In this document: one piece after another, positions 31,337 to 40,104 of the stretch | How positions within the stretch are numbered: the stretch's first letter is position 1 | How the letters are laid out: each line of letters opens with the position of its first letter | Origin: Marinobacter zhanjiangensis | GTDB lineage: Bacteria; Pseudomonadota; Gammaproteobacteria; Pseudomonadales; Oleiphilaceae | Length of the DNA: 64,000 nt | Assembly (NCBI RefSeq): GCF_014651935.1 | Contig: NZ_BMXV01000002.1 | Location: 310,001 to 374,000, forward strand | Direction: 5' to 3' | Made by a program: the position numbers and the translations under genes | Notes under the pieces: generated by a model | Seen by the model: only the letters and a program-made list of their open reading frames with translations | The model's database searches: none | What the model was told of the DNA's origin: nothing

Positions 31337-32755
31337 TTATCCGAACCAGCCATGAACGAACCAGCTCTGCTGGTCGTCCCGGTAGACCCAGGCCAGTTGC
31401 CCGCTGGGCAGGCGGGCAATGTAGTAGTCCCGTAGCACCCGGGCTCCGTCCCACCAGCCCCCGCTGATGCGCTCCGGGCCCCCGAGCCACGCTTCCGGAG
31501 TGGCTTCCAGGGGGGTGGGTTGGGGCAGCAGCCATAATGGGCGCAGGGGTAGCTGATCCGAGCCCTTGCTGTGGTGATGGGGCCCGGCGGTCAGGCTGCG
31601 GGCGCTCCAGGCTCGTTCCGGCCGGTGATCAGCCGCCGGAGCCAGATGTTGCAGGGCCGACTCTCCCAGGCGGGCCTGCAGGCGGCTGACCAGGGTGTGC
31701 CAGGCTTCCCCCTGATCGGTGGTTTCACCCAGCAGGTCGGTGTGGCTGGTTGCCTGCCGGTCCAGAAAACGGGTGACTTTCAGCTCCAGGGTTTCCACCG
31801 GTGCCTGCAACGGGTGCTGTTCCAGTCGTATCCGGAGCAGGTTGATAAAGGCTTCTGCCCGGTGCTCCGGCCCGGTGGTGCGTACCCGAAGCCGGCTGGG
31901 TTCCCGTCGGTAGTGGTGCAGTATCAGCAACAGGCTGTCGGTGTCCTGCTGCCGCCACTGCAGGTCACTTTCCAGTTCCGACAGCATTCGTTGCAGGGCG
32001 AACAGCAATCCCTGGGCCTTTTCCACCGGCAGCCCGAAGTCGGCTCGCTGCCGGAAGTAATGGGGCGGCCGCCAACTGGTTTGCGGGTCCGGGCGCTGCC
32101 CCTGCAGTCGCTGCACATAAGCCAGGGTTTCCGGTGTCAGGCGGCGGGCCAGCTCCACCGCGGGCAGGTGGAAGACCTGGCCCAGTGTGGTCAGCCCCAG
32201 GCGGGTCAGGCGTTGCAGGGTACGATCGTCAAAACCGGCGTGGGGCAGTGGCAGCGCCTCCAGCTGCCGGTGCATCTGCGACGTTTCCCCGGTACAGCAT
32301 TGCATCCCGGCCCGGGCGAGCAGGCGGGCAGACAGGGGTGTCGGGCCGGTGGTCAGGGAGGCGTTCAGCTGCCTTTCCTCCAGGGCCTGTTGCAGCTGCT
32401 TTTGCAGTGGTTCCAGGCCGTCATACAGCCGCTGGACACTGCCGGCTTCCGCCAGCAGGCCATCCGGGGGGTAGAGGGTAATGCGGTCCATGTAGCGGTA
32501 AAGCCAGTGGGCCTGCTGCTCCAGGATGCCGGCCTGACGGGTATCGTCGGCGTGGACCATGACCAGTTCCGGGGCCAGGTTAAGGGCAGTTTTCAGGGCC
32601 GTGCCGGGATGCACGCCCAGTTGCCTGGCCCGGGGGCAGGCCTGTATCACCTGCCGTGTGCCATGGGACAGCACCGCCAGTGGTGACGGGTCCTGGCGGG
32701 AGCGGGCAACATGGTCCAGCAGCAGGTGCCGGAAGTGCAGATACAGCCAGATCAT
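31337..32755 (-). CDS. imuB: ImuB, catalytically inactive Y-family polymerase homologue
   Basis: 472 residues. ImuB serves as a hub that brings DnaE2 and ImuA to the beta clamp. The N-terminus IWLYLHFRHLLLDH aligns with the first polymerase motif of DinB but lacks the catalytic aspartate, and the usual SxDE motif is replaced (PPDGLLAEAGSVQRLYDG), as known for this family. Palm and little-finger portions follow (ARAGMQCCTGETSQMHRQLE; FQLPAVELARRLTPE-like HLPAVELARRL), with a low-conservation C-terminal tail. It lies between imuA (3 bases) and dnaE2 (12 bases), so all three are co-transcribed. Confidence 0.92.
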   Translation of the reverse strand: MIWLYLHFRHLLLDHVARSRQDPSPLAVLSHGTRQVIQACPRARQLGVHPGTALKTALNLAPELVMVHADDTRQAGILEQQAHWLYRYMDRITLYPPDGLLAEAGSVQRLYDGLEPLQKQLQQALEERQLNASLTTGPTPLSARLLARAGMQCCTGETSQMHRQLEALPLPHAGFDDRTLQRLTRLGLTTLGQVFHLPAVELARRLTPETLAYVQRLQGQRPDPQTSWRPPHYFRQRADFGLPVEKAQGLLFALQRMLSELESDLQWRQQDTDSLLLILHHYRREPSRLRVRTTGPEHRAEAFINLLRIRLEQHPLQAPVETLELKVTRFLDRQATSHTDLLGETTDQGEAWHTLVSRLQARLGESALQHLAPAADHRPERAWSARSLTAGPHHHSKGSDQLPLRPLWLLPQPTPLEATPEAWLGGPERISGGWWDGARVLRDYYIARLPSGQLAWVYRDDQQSWFVHGWFG

Positions 32756-32758
32756 GGT

Positions 32759-33457
32759 TTACCCCGGTGCCGGTCCGCCGGACCAGGGGCCGCGAATAAC
32801 CAGGGCGGAGCCCTCCTGGGCAACGCAGCCCGATCGTGCCTGCAATGGCAGGGTGCAGCCCTGACCGGGCCAGCCCCCACGGCGCTTGAGGACATGGATT
32901 CGCAGGCCCAGCTGGTGGTCAGGCTCCAGCGCCAGGCGCAGGGCTGCAGGTGAACTCTGGCAGGCCTGTCGCCGGGACTGGAACAGGATGCAGCTGCCAT
33001 GCCCGGCCTCAGCTGCCAGCTGAAGCCGGCGCACATCCCGTGCTGCCAGGGTGTCCGGCCAGGCCATGACCAGTCCGGTAACGGGGGATCGCAGGCAGTT
33101 TTCCAGGGTCCAGAGCAGGTCCGGGCGGGTATCGGCCCGGACCATGATCAGCTGGTCCAGATCGACGCCTTCCCGGGCCAGGGCCGGCGCATAGGGCGTC
33201 AGGGGAGGGTTGACCCAGAATACCGTCTGTTTGCGGGTAGTCACCCGCCTGAGCAGGGGAAGTACCAGTTGCAGTTCGCCAATACCCGGTGCATCCAGCA
33301 GGCACTCACTGAGAGCGCCCCGAGGCCACCCCAGGCCATCGAGCTGGTTGTCCAGCGCTTCAAAGCCGGTCTGTTCCGGGTCGGGTATGGTTGCAAACTG
33401 GCGATGGCCTCGCCACAGGCGGGCATCATCGAGCAGGGTGTTCAGCAGGTCACTCAT
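32759..33457 (-). CDS. imuA: ImuA, SOS mutagenesis accessory protein
   Basis: 232 residues. A RecA-like protein of the imuABC mutasome, sometimes annotated as SulA-like. Recognised by GFEALDNQLDGLGWPRGALSE near the N-terminus, followed by a degenerate ATPase fold (TVFWVNPPLTPYAPALAREG, LWTLENCLRSP) and CILFQSRRQACQSSPAALRL. A canonical P-loop GxxxxGK(S/T) is not present: the corresponding region reads APGIGELQL. First gene of the cassette; a LexA box lies 13-32 bases before its ATG, which implies damage induction. Confidence 0.92.
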   Translation of the reverse strand: MSDLLNTLLDDARLWRGHRQFATIPDPEQTGFEALDNQLDGLGWPRGALSECLLDAPGIGELQLVLPLLRRVTTRKQTVFWVNPPLTPYAPALAREGVDLDQLIMVRADTRPDLLWTLENCLRSPVTGLVMAWPDTLAARDVRRLQLAAEAGHGSCILFQSRRQACQSSPAALRLALEPDHQLGLRIHVLKRRGGWPGQGCTLPLQARSGCVAQEGSALVIRGPWSGGPAPG

Positions 33458-33469
33458 GGCTTAATCCAG

Positions 33470-33489
33470 TACTGTTTAAATATACAGTA
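33470..33489. promoter_or_regulatory. LexA (SOS) box of the imuA-imuB-dnaE2 operon
   Basis: TACTGTTTAAATATACAGTA at 33470-33489 matches the gammaproteobacterial LexA consensus at all conserved positions (CTGT-N8-ACAG, with outer TA on both sides). It overlaps the likely promoter immediately upstream of imuA and lies 76 bases upstream of the divergent pterin dehydratase gene, which could also feel LexA. Confidence 0.95.
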
Positions 33490-33565
33490 TTATTAACTGG
33501 AGAGGATTTCAACCATGGTGCTGAGCTGTTACCGTGCCAGATAACACCAACACAAGGAGTTGCTT

Positions 33566-33907
33566 ATGACCGCACTGGAAAAGCAGCAATGCGAGGCCTG
33601 CCGGGCCGATGCACCGACCGTGTCTGCAGACGAACAGAGCGCCCTGTTGAGGGAGGTGCCCGACTGGGACATTACGGAAGTGGAGGGTGTTCACCAGTTA
33701 CGCCGGGAGTTCCGGTTCAAAAACTTCGTCCAGGCTCAGGCTTTTACCAACAAGGTGGCGGATCTGGCTGAGGAGGAGGGGCACCACCCGGCCATACTGC
33801 TGGAATTCGGGAAAGTGACGGTACGCTGGTGGACCCACAAGATTGGCGGTTTGCACCGCAATGACTTCATCATGGCGGCCCGCACTGACAGGCTGTTCGA
33901 AGGTTAG
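33566..33907 (+). CDS. phhB: Pterin-4a-carbinolamine dehydratase
   Basis: 113 residues from the ATG at 33566, which has AAGGAG six bases upstream; a TTG two codons earlier overlaps that site. The enzyme recycles the pterin cofactor of phenylalanine hydroxylase. The active-site signature [20 protein letters not shown] with paired histidines, then [15 protein letters not shown], is complete. An N-terminal [12 protein letters not shown] segment is common in Pseudomonas-type PhhB. No phenylalanine hydroxylase gene is adjacent, so its partner lies elsewhere or it acts in pterin salvage. Confidence 0.92.
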   Translation: MTALEKQQCEACRADAPTVSADEQSALLREVPDWDITEVEGVHQLRREFRFKNFVQAQAFTNKVADLAEEEGHHPAILLEFGKVTVRWWTHKIGGLHRNDFIMAARTDRLFEG

Positions 33908-33918
33908 GGGATTTCCGG

Positions 33919-33942
33919 CCGGTGCCAGGTAGCTGGCACCGG
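33919..33942. terminator. Hairpin between phhB and the stress-protein gene
   Basis: CCGGTGCCAG (33919-33928) and CTGGCACCGG (33933-33942) form a perfect 10-base stem over a four-base loop, in the 46-base convergent gap. There is no long U-run on either side, so it may be a weak two-way terminator or transcript stabiliser. Confidence 0.5.
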
Positions 33943-33953
33943 TACATTCCCGA

Positions 33954-34742
33954 TTACGGTATCAGCAGCACCGGGTGATGGCTTTCCCGCACCACGGTTT
34001 CCGAGGTGTGGCCGAGAGGGAGTTGTTCCACGGGCGTGGTGCCACGCTTGCCAATCAGCGTCAGCGCCGGCTGGCTGTCCCGGATCAGTTGCAGCAACTC
34101 CCGGGCCGGATGCCCGTTGAGGACCCGGGCATGCACCGAGGACTTGCTGTTGGCGATATCGTGAACCTTCCTGTCCACCTCGTCCGCTTCCGGAGGGGCG
34201 TCATCCGGACGTACCCAGAGCACCCGTCCTTCCTGGTCACCACTCACCAGTTCCCGGAACAGTTCTTCGCAACGTCCGGCGTTCTCCGAACCGTCGGTCG
34301 CCAGAAAAACCGGAGCCTGGGGCGAAGAGGGTTTGCCCTCCACCGGCAGGATCAGCAGGGGCCGTTTGGTCATACGAGCCAGGTTCATGGCGTTGTTGCC
34401 CATGAACAGTTCGCGACCGGCCGAATGATGCGTGCTGCAGCAGATAACGCCATCCGCGTTCTTGTGTCGTGCCAGTTCCAGAATGCAGGAAGCGACAAAA
34501 CCGTGGCGGACCTCGAAGTCTGTCTCAACCTTCCACTCTTCAGCGTACCGCCGGGCCAGTTCCCTGAGCTTACCTTCAACGGCACCGTCACTGTCTTCAA
34601 TGTGTTTGCGGGTATGGGGTTCAATGACATAGGACAGGGTCAGCTTCCTGGTCCCAAGCCTTTCCAGTAGGGGAGGCAGCTGTTTGACGGCCTGCTCCCA
34701 GTTGTCGGAATAGTCCACGCTCAGAATCAGATGGCTCAGCAT
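33954..34742 (-). CDS. Tandem universal stress protein (UspA family)
   Basis: 262 residues comprising two Usp domains. The first (about 1-135) opens HLILSVDYSDNWEQAVKQL and has ADGVICCSTHHS...MGNNAMNLARMTKRPLLILP; the second (about 142-262) opens APVFLATDGSENAGRCEELF and ends with LIGKRGTTPVEQLPLGHTSETVVRESHHPVLLIP, where G-2x-G-9x-(S/T) type ATP-binding residues are only partly kept. Such proteins are induced by stasis or stress; the molecular role is uncertain. Single gene, convergent with phhB, ATG at 34742 preceded by GGGAGAG. Confidence 0.9.
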   Translation of the reverse strand: MLSHLILSVDYSDNWEQAVKQLPPLLERLGTRKLTLSYVIEPHTRKHIEDSDGAVEGKLRELARRYAEEWKVETDFEVRHGFVASCILELARHKNADGVICCSTHHSAGRELFMGNNAMNLARMTKRPLLILPVEGKPSSPQAPVFLATDGSENAGRCEELFRELVSGDQEGRVLWVRPDDAPPEADEVDRKVHDIANSKSSVHARVLNGHPARELLQLIRDSQPALTLIGKRGTTPVEQLPLGHTSETVVRESHHPVLLIP

Positions 34743-34896
34743 TTACGGTGCTCTCCCTAAAGGTTGTCAGGTATGAATGCCTGGCAGAAGACATAAAGAG
34801 TATTTTCAAAGGCTTTCCGGGGTCAAGGCCAGTGTCGCGCAGTAGATCAGCGAATTAACCGCACGGCACACCAGGGCAACTTTCTTACAGGGAACA

Positions 34897-35757
34897 CTAG
34901 CAGATTGTCGGGGCAGCGCTATTGATTCCGGACAAAGTACTGAACCCCTGGGCTGACAACCAGGGGTCGACATAAAAATGCACACCCCCGTTGGCCCTGA
35001 GCAGGCGGGACGGCATGATGCCGATCATGCTGTGAAAGGTATTGGAGAAGTGAGCCAGGTCGGAAAACCCGGAGGCGACTGACGCCTGGGTAAATGTCTG
35101 CCCCTGAGCAATGGCCAGGGTGGTTGCGTGCAGGCGGTGCCACTGGCGGTACTTGCCGGCGGAAATGCCCAGGTACTGGCGGAAAAGCTGGATGACCCGG
35201 GGCACGGACAGGCTGACGGTGGCTGCCAGGTCTTCCGTGGTAATGTTCCGGGTGCGGCCACCGCGGAGCATGCTGACCGCCCGGGCCACCCTGGGATCGA
35301 CACCTTCCGGCTCCAGCCGGCAGGTGTCCGGCAACCCCAGTTTCACCAGTATGCCCGATACCGTCTGAGGTGACAGGGGGGTCCTGAGGATCTGTCGGGC
35401 CAGGTCAACCAGCTGATCTTCCCCGGAGAGGGGCCAGAGAATACCGCAGGTCTGCTGGCCCGCGGTTGTCGCCAGCGCCTTCAGGTCGTGCTGGAAAGGG
35501 TCGAGAAACAATACCATAAGTGATGGACTGTCACTCTCGAGCCAGACCGGCAGACCGGGCCTGATCAGGCAGGCACGGGTTTCCACTACCTCATGGGCAT
35601 GGGTCTGCCGGTGAACCCGCAGATTGCCCTCCACACCTACCAGCAGGGCGGCACTGCCGTAGCTGCGATAGCGTGGTTCAATGCCGGGGCCGGCGTAGAG
35701 GACGCGATTGTCCCAGATATAGATGTGTGCAGGCACATTGCAGGCCGGAGATTTCAC
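34897..35757 (-). CDS. AraC family transcriptional regulator
   Basis: 286 residues from a GTG at 35757, which has GGAGGGA five bases upstream; a longer reading to 35982 lacks a comparable site. The N-terminal part (IYIWDNRVLYAGPG...LLVGVEGNLRV) is a cupin-like ligand domain, and the C-terminal part (about 180-265) a double helix-turn-helix domain: LAATVSLSVPRVIQLFRQYL, then QASVASGFSDLAHFSNTFHS with the AraC GF.D..HFS..F signature. The gene is divergent from the large beta-propeller cytochrome gene with 279 bases between, so that gene is its most likely target; the ligand is unknown. Confidence 0.88.
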   Translation of the reverse strand: MKSPACNVPAHIYIWDNRVLYAGPGIEPRYRSYGSAALLVGVEGNLRVHRQTHAHEVVETRACLIRPGLPVWLESDSPSLMVLFLDPFQHDLKALATTAGQQTCGILWPLSGEDQLVDLARQILRTPLSPQTVSGILVKLGLPDTCRLEPEGVDPRVARAVSMLRGGRTRNITTEDLAATVSLSVPRVIQLFRQYLGISAGKYRQWHRLHATTLAIAQGQTFTQASVASGFSDLAHFSNTFHSMIGIMPSRLLRANGGVHFYVDPWLSAQGFSTLSGINSAAPTIC

Positions 35758-36036
35758 AGGGGTCCCTCCATGGGATAAAAGCGGTTCCGAACTCCCTTGA
35801 ATATCTTCATATCCTACCCGGTATTCGCAGAAAGTGAGGTCACACCCACGTGACCAAGTGCTCAGATGGTACTGAATTATCATTGCGCACAAATGATGCG
35901 GTAATCCCCACGGGTATCCTGCAGGTTCCAGTATCAAGGCGGTGCCACACACCGCTTTCAGAAGTATGGATAAGCAAATCAAGGTGGCCAGGGAGCAGTA
36001 GGCTGCCTTTCAGGGAGAGTTCAATGGAGAGTTCCA

Positions 36037-39000
36037 ATGAATAAAACAATCAAACGACCGCTTATGAAAGGGCGGGCCTCGGCATGCCGTTACTATATGT
36101 CGGGCCTGGCCCTGGCAATGGCAGCTGCCAACGCACCGGCAGCAGTTCTGTTCGAAGAAAATTTCTCGGATGGCCTTGGCGCCTTCACTGATCAGGGGCG
36201 GGTCTACACCATGACCGCGGGCGAGGCAGCCATGCGTGGTGGCGGTTCCAGCGATACCCTGGTCCGCTCCGGTCCGATCGCGATCAATGGCGCCAGTGAT
36301 CTGACCCTGTCGTTCTACCGTGACATTTCCGGCTTTGACACGGGCGAATCACTGACCGCCTTTGTGTCCACCGATGGCAGCACCTTCCAGTCCATTCAGT
36401 CCGTCGGCAGTGGGTCCGGCGTGGTTACCGTTGATATTGGTGACGTGGCGGGTGGGCAGGACCAGATCTACCTGCAGTTCGCTATCAATGCCTCGAGCTT
36501 CTTCGAGCGAGCTGGCCTTGGCAGCATCCTGCTTGAGGGCAGTGGTTCCGGGAATCCCGACAATCCGGATAACCCCGACAACCCCGACAACCCCGATAAT
36601 CCCGATAATCCCGATAATCCGGGGGGTGACGACGAGCCCATGCCAGAGGCTGGCGATTTCGTGACCTTCGAGTCCGGCCACGTCCGTCCCATGGCGCTGT
36701 CTTCCGACGGCAACCGTCTTTATGTCGTCAATACACCGGATAACACCGTTCAGGTGTTCGATGTATCCGGGGCTTCCCCGGCGCCGGTCGAAACCATTCC
36801 GGTGGGCATGGAGCCGGTTTCCGTTACCCTTCGCAACGACGGTGAGCTGTGGGTGGTCAACCACTTGTCCGACAGTGTCAGCATCGTTGATGTATCCGGT
36901 TCCACTGCCCGCATCAGGAACACCCTGCTGGTGGGTGACGAGCCCCGGGATATTGTATTTGCCGGCGCTAACGACCAGTGGGCCTTCATTACCGCGGCTC
37001 ACCGTGGCCAGAATGTTCCGTTTGATCCCGAGCTGACCACCCCGGGCATCGGTCGCGCCGATGTGTGGGTGTTCGACGCCGACAGCCCTGGCACCCAGCT
37101 TGGCGGTGAACCAGCCACCATCCTCAACATGTTTGGCGATACCCTGCGCGGCCTGGCCCGTAGCCCGGATGGCAGCAAGGTCTACACCGCCGTGTTCAAC
37201 TCCGGTAACCAGACCACGGTTCTGGACGAGGAAATCCCTGATGGTGGCCTGGACAAGCCGGGTCCCCGGCGGGCCGCGGATGGTACGGAACAGCCCCGCA
37301 CCGGCCTGATCGTCGAGTACGACGGCCAGAACTGGATGGGTCCGGGCGATCCCGTCAATGGTGACGCCCCCCGGGCATGGAATGAGTACGTCAAGCTTGA
37401 ACTGCCGGACTATGATGTGTTCGAGATCGATACCACCGGTTCCGTACCCCGTGTGGCCTCCCGCACCAGTGGCGTAGGCACCACGCTGTTCAACCTGGCG
37501 GTCAACCCGAGTAACGGCAACGTCTATGTCTCCAACCAGGAAGCCAATAACCTGACCCGTTTCGAGGGCCCCGGCCTGGCCTCCACCACCGTCAATGGTA
37601 ACTTCGTGCAGAGCCGCATTACCGTGGTGGATGGTAACAATGCCCGGCCGCGCCATCTGAACAAGCACATCGACTACACCACGGCGCCTGGCAGTGGTAC
37701 GGCGAGCGAGAAGGAGCGCGCCGTCGCCATTCCGCTGCAAATGGCGATATCGTCCGATGGCGATGAACTGTTCATGGCCTCCATGGGTTCCGGCAAGCTG
37801 GTGCGCTATGACACCGGCGCCCTGGAAAGCGACAGCTTCCAGCCCGAAACCAACGATCAGCTGGTGGTCAGTGGTGGCGGTGCCACCGGCGTGGTGCTGG
37901 ATGAAGCCCGTGGCCGAGCGTTCGTGACCACCCGCTTCGACAACGGCGTGTCGGTGGTGGACGTGGATGGCACCATGAGCGAGCTGGCCCACGTGACCAT
38001 GGCCAACCCGGAACCCCGGGAGGTGGTTGAGGGCCGTCGCTTCCTGTACGACGCCACCTACACCTCCAGCCGTGGCGATTCTTCCTGTGCTGGCTGTCAC
38101 GTCTTCGGTGACATGGACCATCTGTCCTGGGACCTGGGTAATCCGGACATAGCATCCAGGGACAATCCCAATGAGTATAACGAGAATGTACCGGCCTTCG
38201 GTCGCAACCTGACCTTCCATGCCATGAAAGGCCCCATGTCCACTCAGAGCCTGCGTGGCCTGAAGGGCAATGGGCCCATGCACTGGCGTGGAGATCGCAC
38301 CGGCGAGGACAGGCCGCGGGGTGAAAGCCTGGAAATGGCGGCCTTCAAGGAGTTCAACGAGGCTTTCCCGGGGCTGGTGGGTCGCGACTCCGAGCTGACC
38401 GAGCAGGAAATGACCCGGTTCGCCGAATTTGCCCTGGAACTGACCTATCCGCCCAACCCGATTGCGGCGTTGGACAACAGCCTGAGCCCGCGCCTGCAGG
38501 AGGCCATGGAGGTCTATAACACCGTGAACTCCGACTTCGTGACCAACTGTAATGGTTGTCACACGCTGGATGCCGACCGGGGCATGTTCGGTACCGACGG
38601 GACCATGTCTGCGGAAGGTGGAGATGTTGATGAAGACATGAAGATCCCGCATCTGCGGAACATGTACCAGAAGGTCGGCATGTTTGCCAAGAATGGTGCG
38701 GATCGTCCGGAAAGGGGGCCCCAGATTCGTGGCTTCGGCTTCGATAATCAGGGCGCTTCCGGTTCCATCGACAACTTCCTGAGCGCGCCGGTATTCCTGT
38801 TGCTGGGTGAAGAGCGTCGTCTGATGGTTCAGGACCTTTCCCTGGCGTTCCCGTCAGAAATGAACCCCATCGTGGGTCAGCAGGTTACCCTGAACCCGGA
38901 CAACCGCAATCGCCCGGATGTTCAGGCCCGCCTGGACCTGCTTATTGAGCGGGCCCTGGTGACCAGTCCGCGTCCGGAGTGTGACCTGATGGCGACGGCG

Positions 39001-39183
39001 GTACTCAATGGACAGACCAGACGTTGGGTGTTCAACGCCAACGAGAAGTTTGTACCGGGTGATCGTGCCACACCGTCTTTGACACGCAGTGAACTGCTGG
39101 CTCAGGTGAACGACGAGAACACCCCGGTGACCTTCACCTGTACGCCTCCAGGCAGTGGTGTTCGCAACGTGGCAAGCAACTGA
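36037..39183 (+). CDS. Secreted beta-propeller protein with dihaem cytochrome c domain
   Basis: 1048 residues. A long-headed Sec signal (MNKTIKRPLMKGRASACRYY...LALAMAAANAPAA) is followed by a beta-sandwich (about 37-170), a run of seven PDN triplets (174-194), a YncE/lactonase-like beta-propeller (about 210-670, blades such as LSSDGNRLYVVNTPDNTV and LAVNPSNGNVYVSNQEANNL), and a C-terminal cytochrome domain with two haem sites, C684-AGC-H688 and C838-NGC-H842. RNMYQKVGMF and PNPIAALDNSLSP resemble dihaem peroxidase/MauG relatives. I infer a periplasmic or extracellular redox enzyme; substrate unknown. It is preceded by a divergent AraC-type gene and followed by a hairpin terminator. Confidence 0.82.
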   Translation: MNKTIKRPLMKGRASACRYYMSGLALAMAAANAPAAVLFEENFSDGLGAFTDQGRVYTMTAGEAAMRGGGSSDTLVRSGPIAINGASDLTLSFYRDISGFDTGESLTAFVSTDGSTFQSIQSVGSGSGVVTVDIGDVAGGQDQIYLQFAINASSFFERAGLGSILLEGSGSGNPDNPDNPDNPDNPDNPDNPDNPGGDDEPMPEAGDFVTFESGHVRPMALSSDGNRLYVVNTPDNTVQVFDVSGASPAPVETIPVGMEPVSVTLRNDGELWVVNHLSDSVSIVDVSGSTARIRNTLLVGDEPRDIVFAGANDQWAFITAAHRGQNVPFDPELTTPGIGRADVWVFDADSPGTQLGGEPATILNMFGDTLRGLARSPDGSKVYTAVFNSGNQTTVLDEEIPDGGLDKPGPRRAADGTEQPRTGLIVEYDGQNWMGPGDPVNGDAPRAWNEYVKLELPDYDVFEIDTTGSVPRVASRTSGVGTTLFNLAVNPSNGNVYVSNQEANNLTRFEGPGLASTTVNGNFVQSRITVVDGNNARPRHLNKHIDYTTAPGSGTASEKERAVAIPLQMAISSDGDELFMASMGSGKLVRYDTGALESDSFQPETNDQLVVSGGGATGVVLDEARGRAFVTTRFDNGVSVVDVDGTMSELAHVTMANPEPREVVEGRRFLYDATYTSSRGDSSCAGCHVFGDMDHLSWDLGNPDIASRDNPNEYNENVPAFGRNLTFHAMKGPMSTQSLRGLKGNGPMHWRGDRTGEDRPRGESLEMAAFKEFNEAFPGLVGRDSELTEQEMTRFAEFALELTYPPNPIAALDNSLSPRLQEAMEVYNTVNSDFVTNCNGCHTLDADRGMFGTDGTMSAEGGDVDEDMKIPHLRNMYQKVGMFAKNGADRPERGPQIRGFGFDNQGASGSIDNFLSAPVFLLLGEERRLMVQDLSLAFPSEMNPIVGQQVTLNPDNRNRPDVQARLDLLIERALVTSPRPECDLMATAVLNGQTRRWVFNANEKFVPGDRATPSLTRSELLAQVNDENTPVTFTCTPPGSGVRNVASN
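36556..36618 (+). repeat. Seven tandem 9-base repeats encoding PDN
   Basis: Seven copies of CC(C/G)GA(C/T)AA(C/T) encode a Pro-Asp-Asn linker between the beta-sandwich and the beta-propeller. Third-position drift shows it is not brand new, but the repeat could expand or contract by slippage in 9-base steps without a frameshift. Confidence 0.9.
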
Positions 39184-39220
39184 CCCACCGGTCAGCTTAC
39201 TCTCAGGCAAAGGCCTGAAC

Positions 39221-39252
39221 GACAAACCCCGGCCATTGTGCCGGGGTTTGTC
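39221..39252. terminator. Terminator hairpin after the cytochrome gene
   Basis: GACAAACCCCGGC (39221-39233) pairs perfectly with GCCGGGGTTTGTC (39240-39252) over six bases. It lies in the convergent gap with the solute-binding protein gene; the T-rich part is inside the stem. Confidence 0.75.
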
Positions 39253-39276
39253 GTTGTAGAGTGGGGCATCTGCACG

Positions 39277-40023
39277 CTATTCCTGCCCGATGGTCTCCGC
39301 TTCATCCTGCATGTCTCGCCAGGCTCTGTTCAGGTCTTCGATCATTTTGCCGGTACCACCAGCCTTCCGCGAGAAAACCAGTGTGAGCGGCCATTTCAGC
39401 AGGTCATCATGCCTGAGCCCGGACATGGGCGACGTTTCCAGGATGTTGTCCATGGGCGACTGGAAATTGATAAGGTAGTCCCCCCGCTTGAAGGCCAGCA
39501 TGCGGATAGCGGAACGGTGACCCGGCGCGATGGTGACCAGGGTGTCCGGGTCGTCTTTCAGGTGATCGAGCAGGCGCCAGTAGGTGTAGCCCCGGATCAG
39601 GATCAGGCGCTTGCCCTGGAGGTCCTCAAGGCCTGAAACGGGAGTCGCGTCCGCCCGGGAGTAGGCGTTGAGACGGATGCTGCCGGTATGGAAGTCGGTT
39701 TCGTGGGTGTAGGGTGCAAGTTCGGGCACACCCGCGGACCCCAGCCACATATCGATATCGCCTTGCTCGAGGTAAAGGTAGACCCGCTCGATGGGCAACT
39801 CCTGCCAGCGGATGCCATACCCGGCCCGGTCGGCAATGTCTTCGGCGAGGTCGATAAAGGTGCCTTCCGCCTGTCCGGAATCGTTGGTGTAGGCCAGGGG
39901 CGGGAATTCGATAAAGGAACCCCGGATCACGGGGCGATCCGCGCCATGGGCAGCGGGTACCAGGCAGCCGGACATAGCCGCCGCGAAAGTCACGGCATTC
40001 AGGATGGTACGGAGTGTGTTCAT
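39277..40023 (-). CDS. Extracellular solute-binding protein, family 3
   Basis: 248 residues. An N-terminal export signal (MNTLRTILNAVTFAAAMSGCLVPAAHGA) may be cut after AHG or processed at a marginal lipobox (MSGC). The mature part has the two-lobed SBP-3 fold: FIEFPPLAYTNDSGQAEGTFIDLAEDIADR, YLEQGDIDMWLGS, and LEDLQGKRLILIRGYTYW. No permease or ATPase gene is adjacent, so it is an orphan binding protein; such orphans often act as sensors or work with distant transporters for amino acids. Convergent with the cytochrome gene and divergent from the thioesterase. Confidence 0.87.
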   Translation of the reverse strand: MNTLRTILNAVTFAAAMSGCLVPAAHGADRPVIRGSFIEFPPLAYTNDSGQAEGTFIDLAEDIADRAGYGIRWQELPIERVYLYLEQGDIDMWLGSAGVPELAPYTHETDFHTGSIRLNAYSRADATPVSGLEDLQGKRLILIRGYTYWRLLDHLKDDPDTLVTIAPGHRSAIRMLAFKRGDYLINFQSPMDNILETSPMSGLRHDDLLKWPLTLVFSRKAGGTGKMIEDLNRAWRDMQDEAETIGQE

Positions 40024-40104
40024 GCAAGGAACGAAATCATTGGACTTGTTGTATGGTTAGGGTGGCGACATTTCCCGGATTTGTAAACTATTGGAAAAAG
40101 GCTA

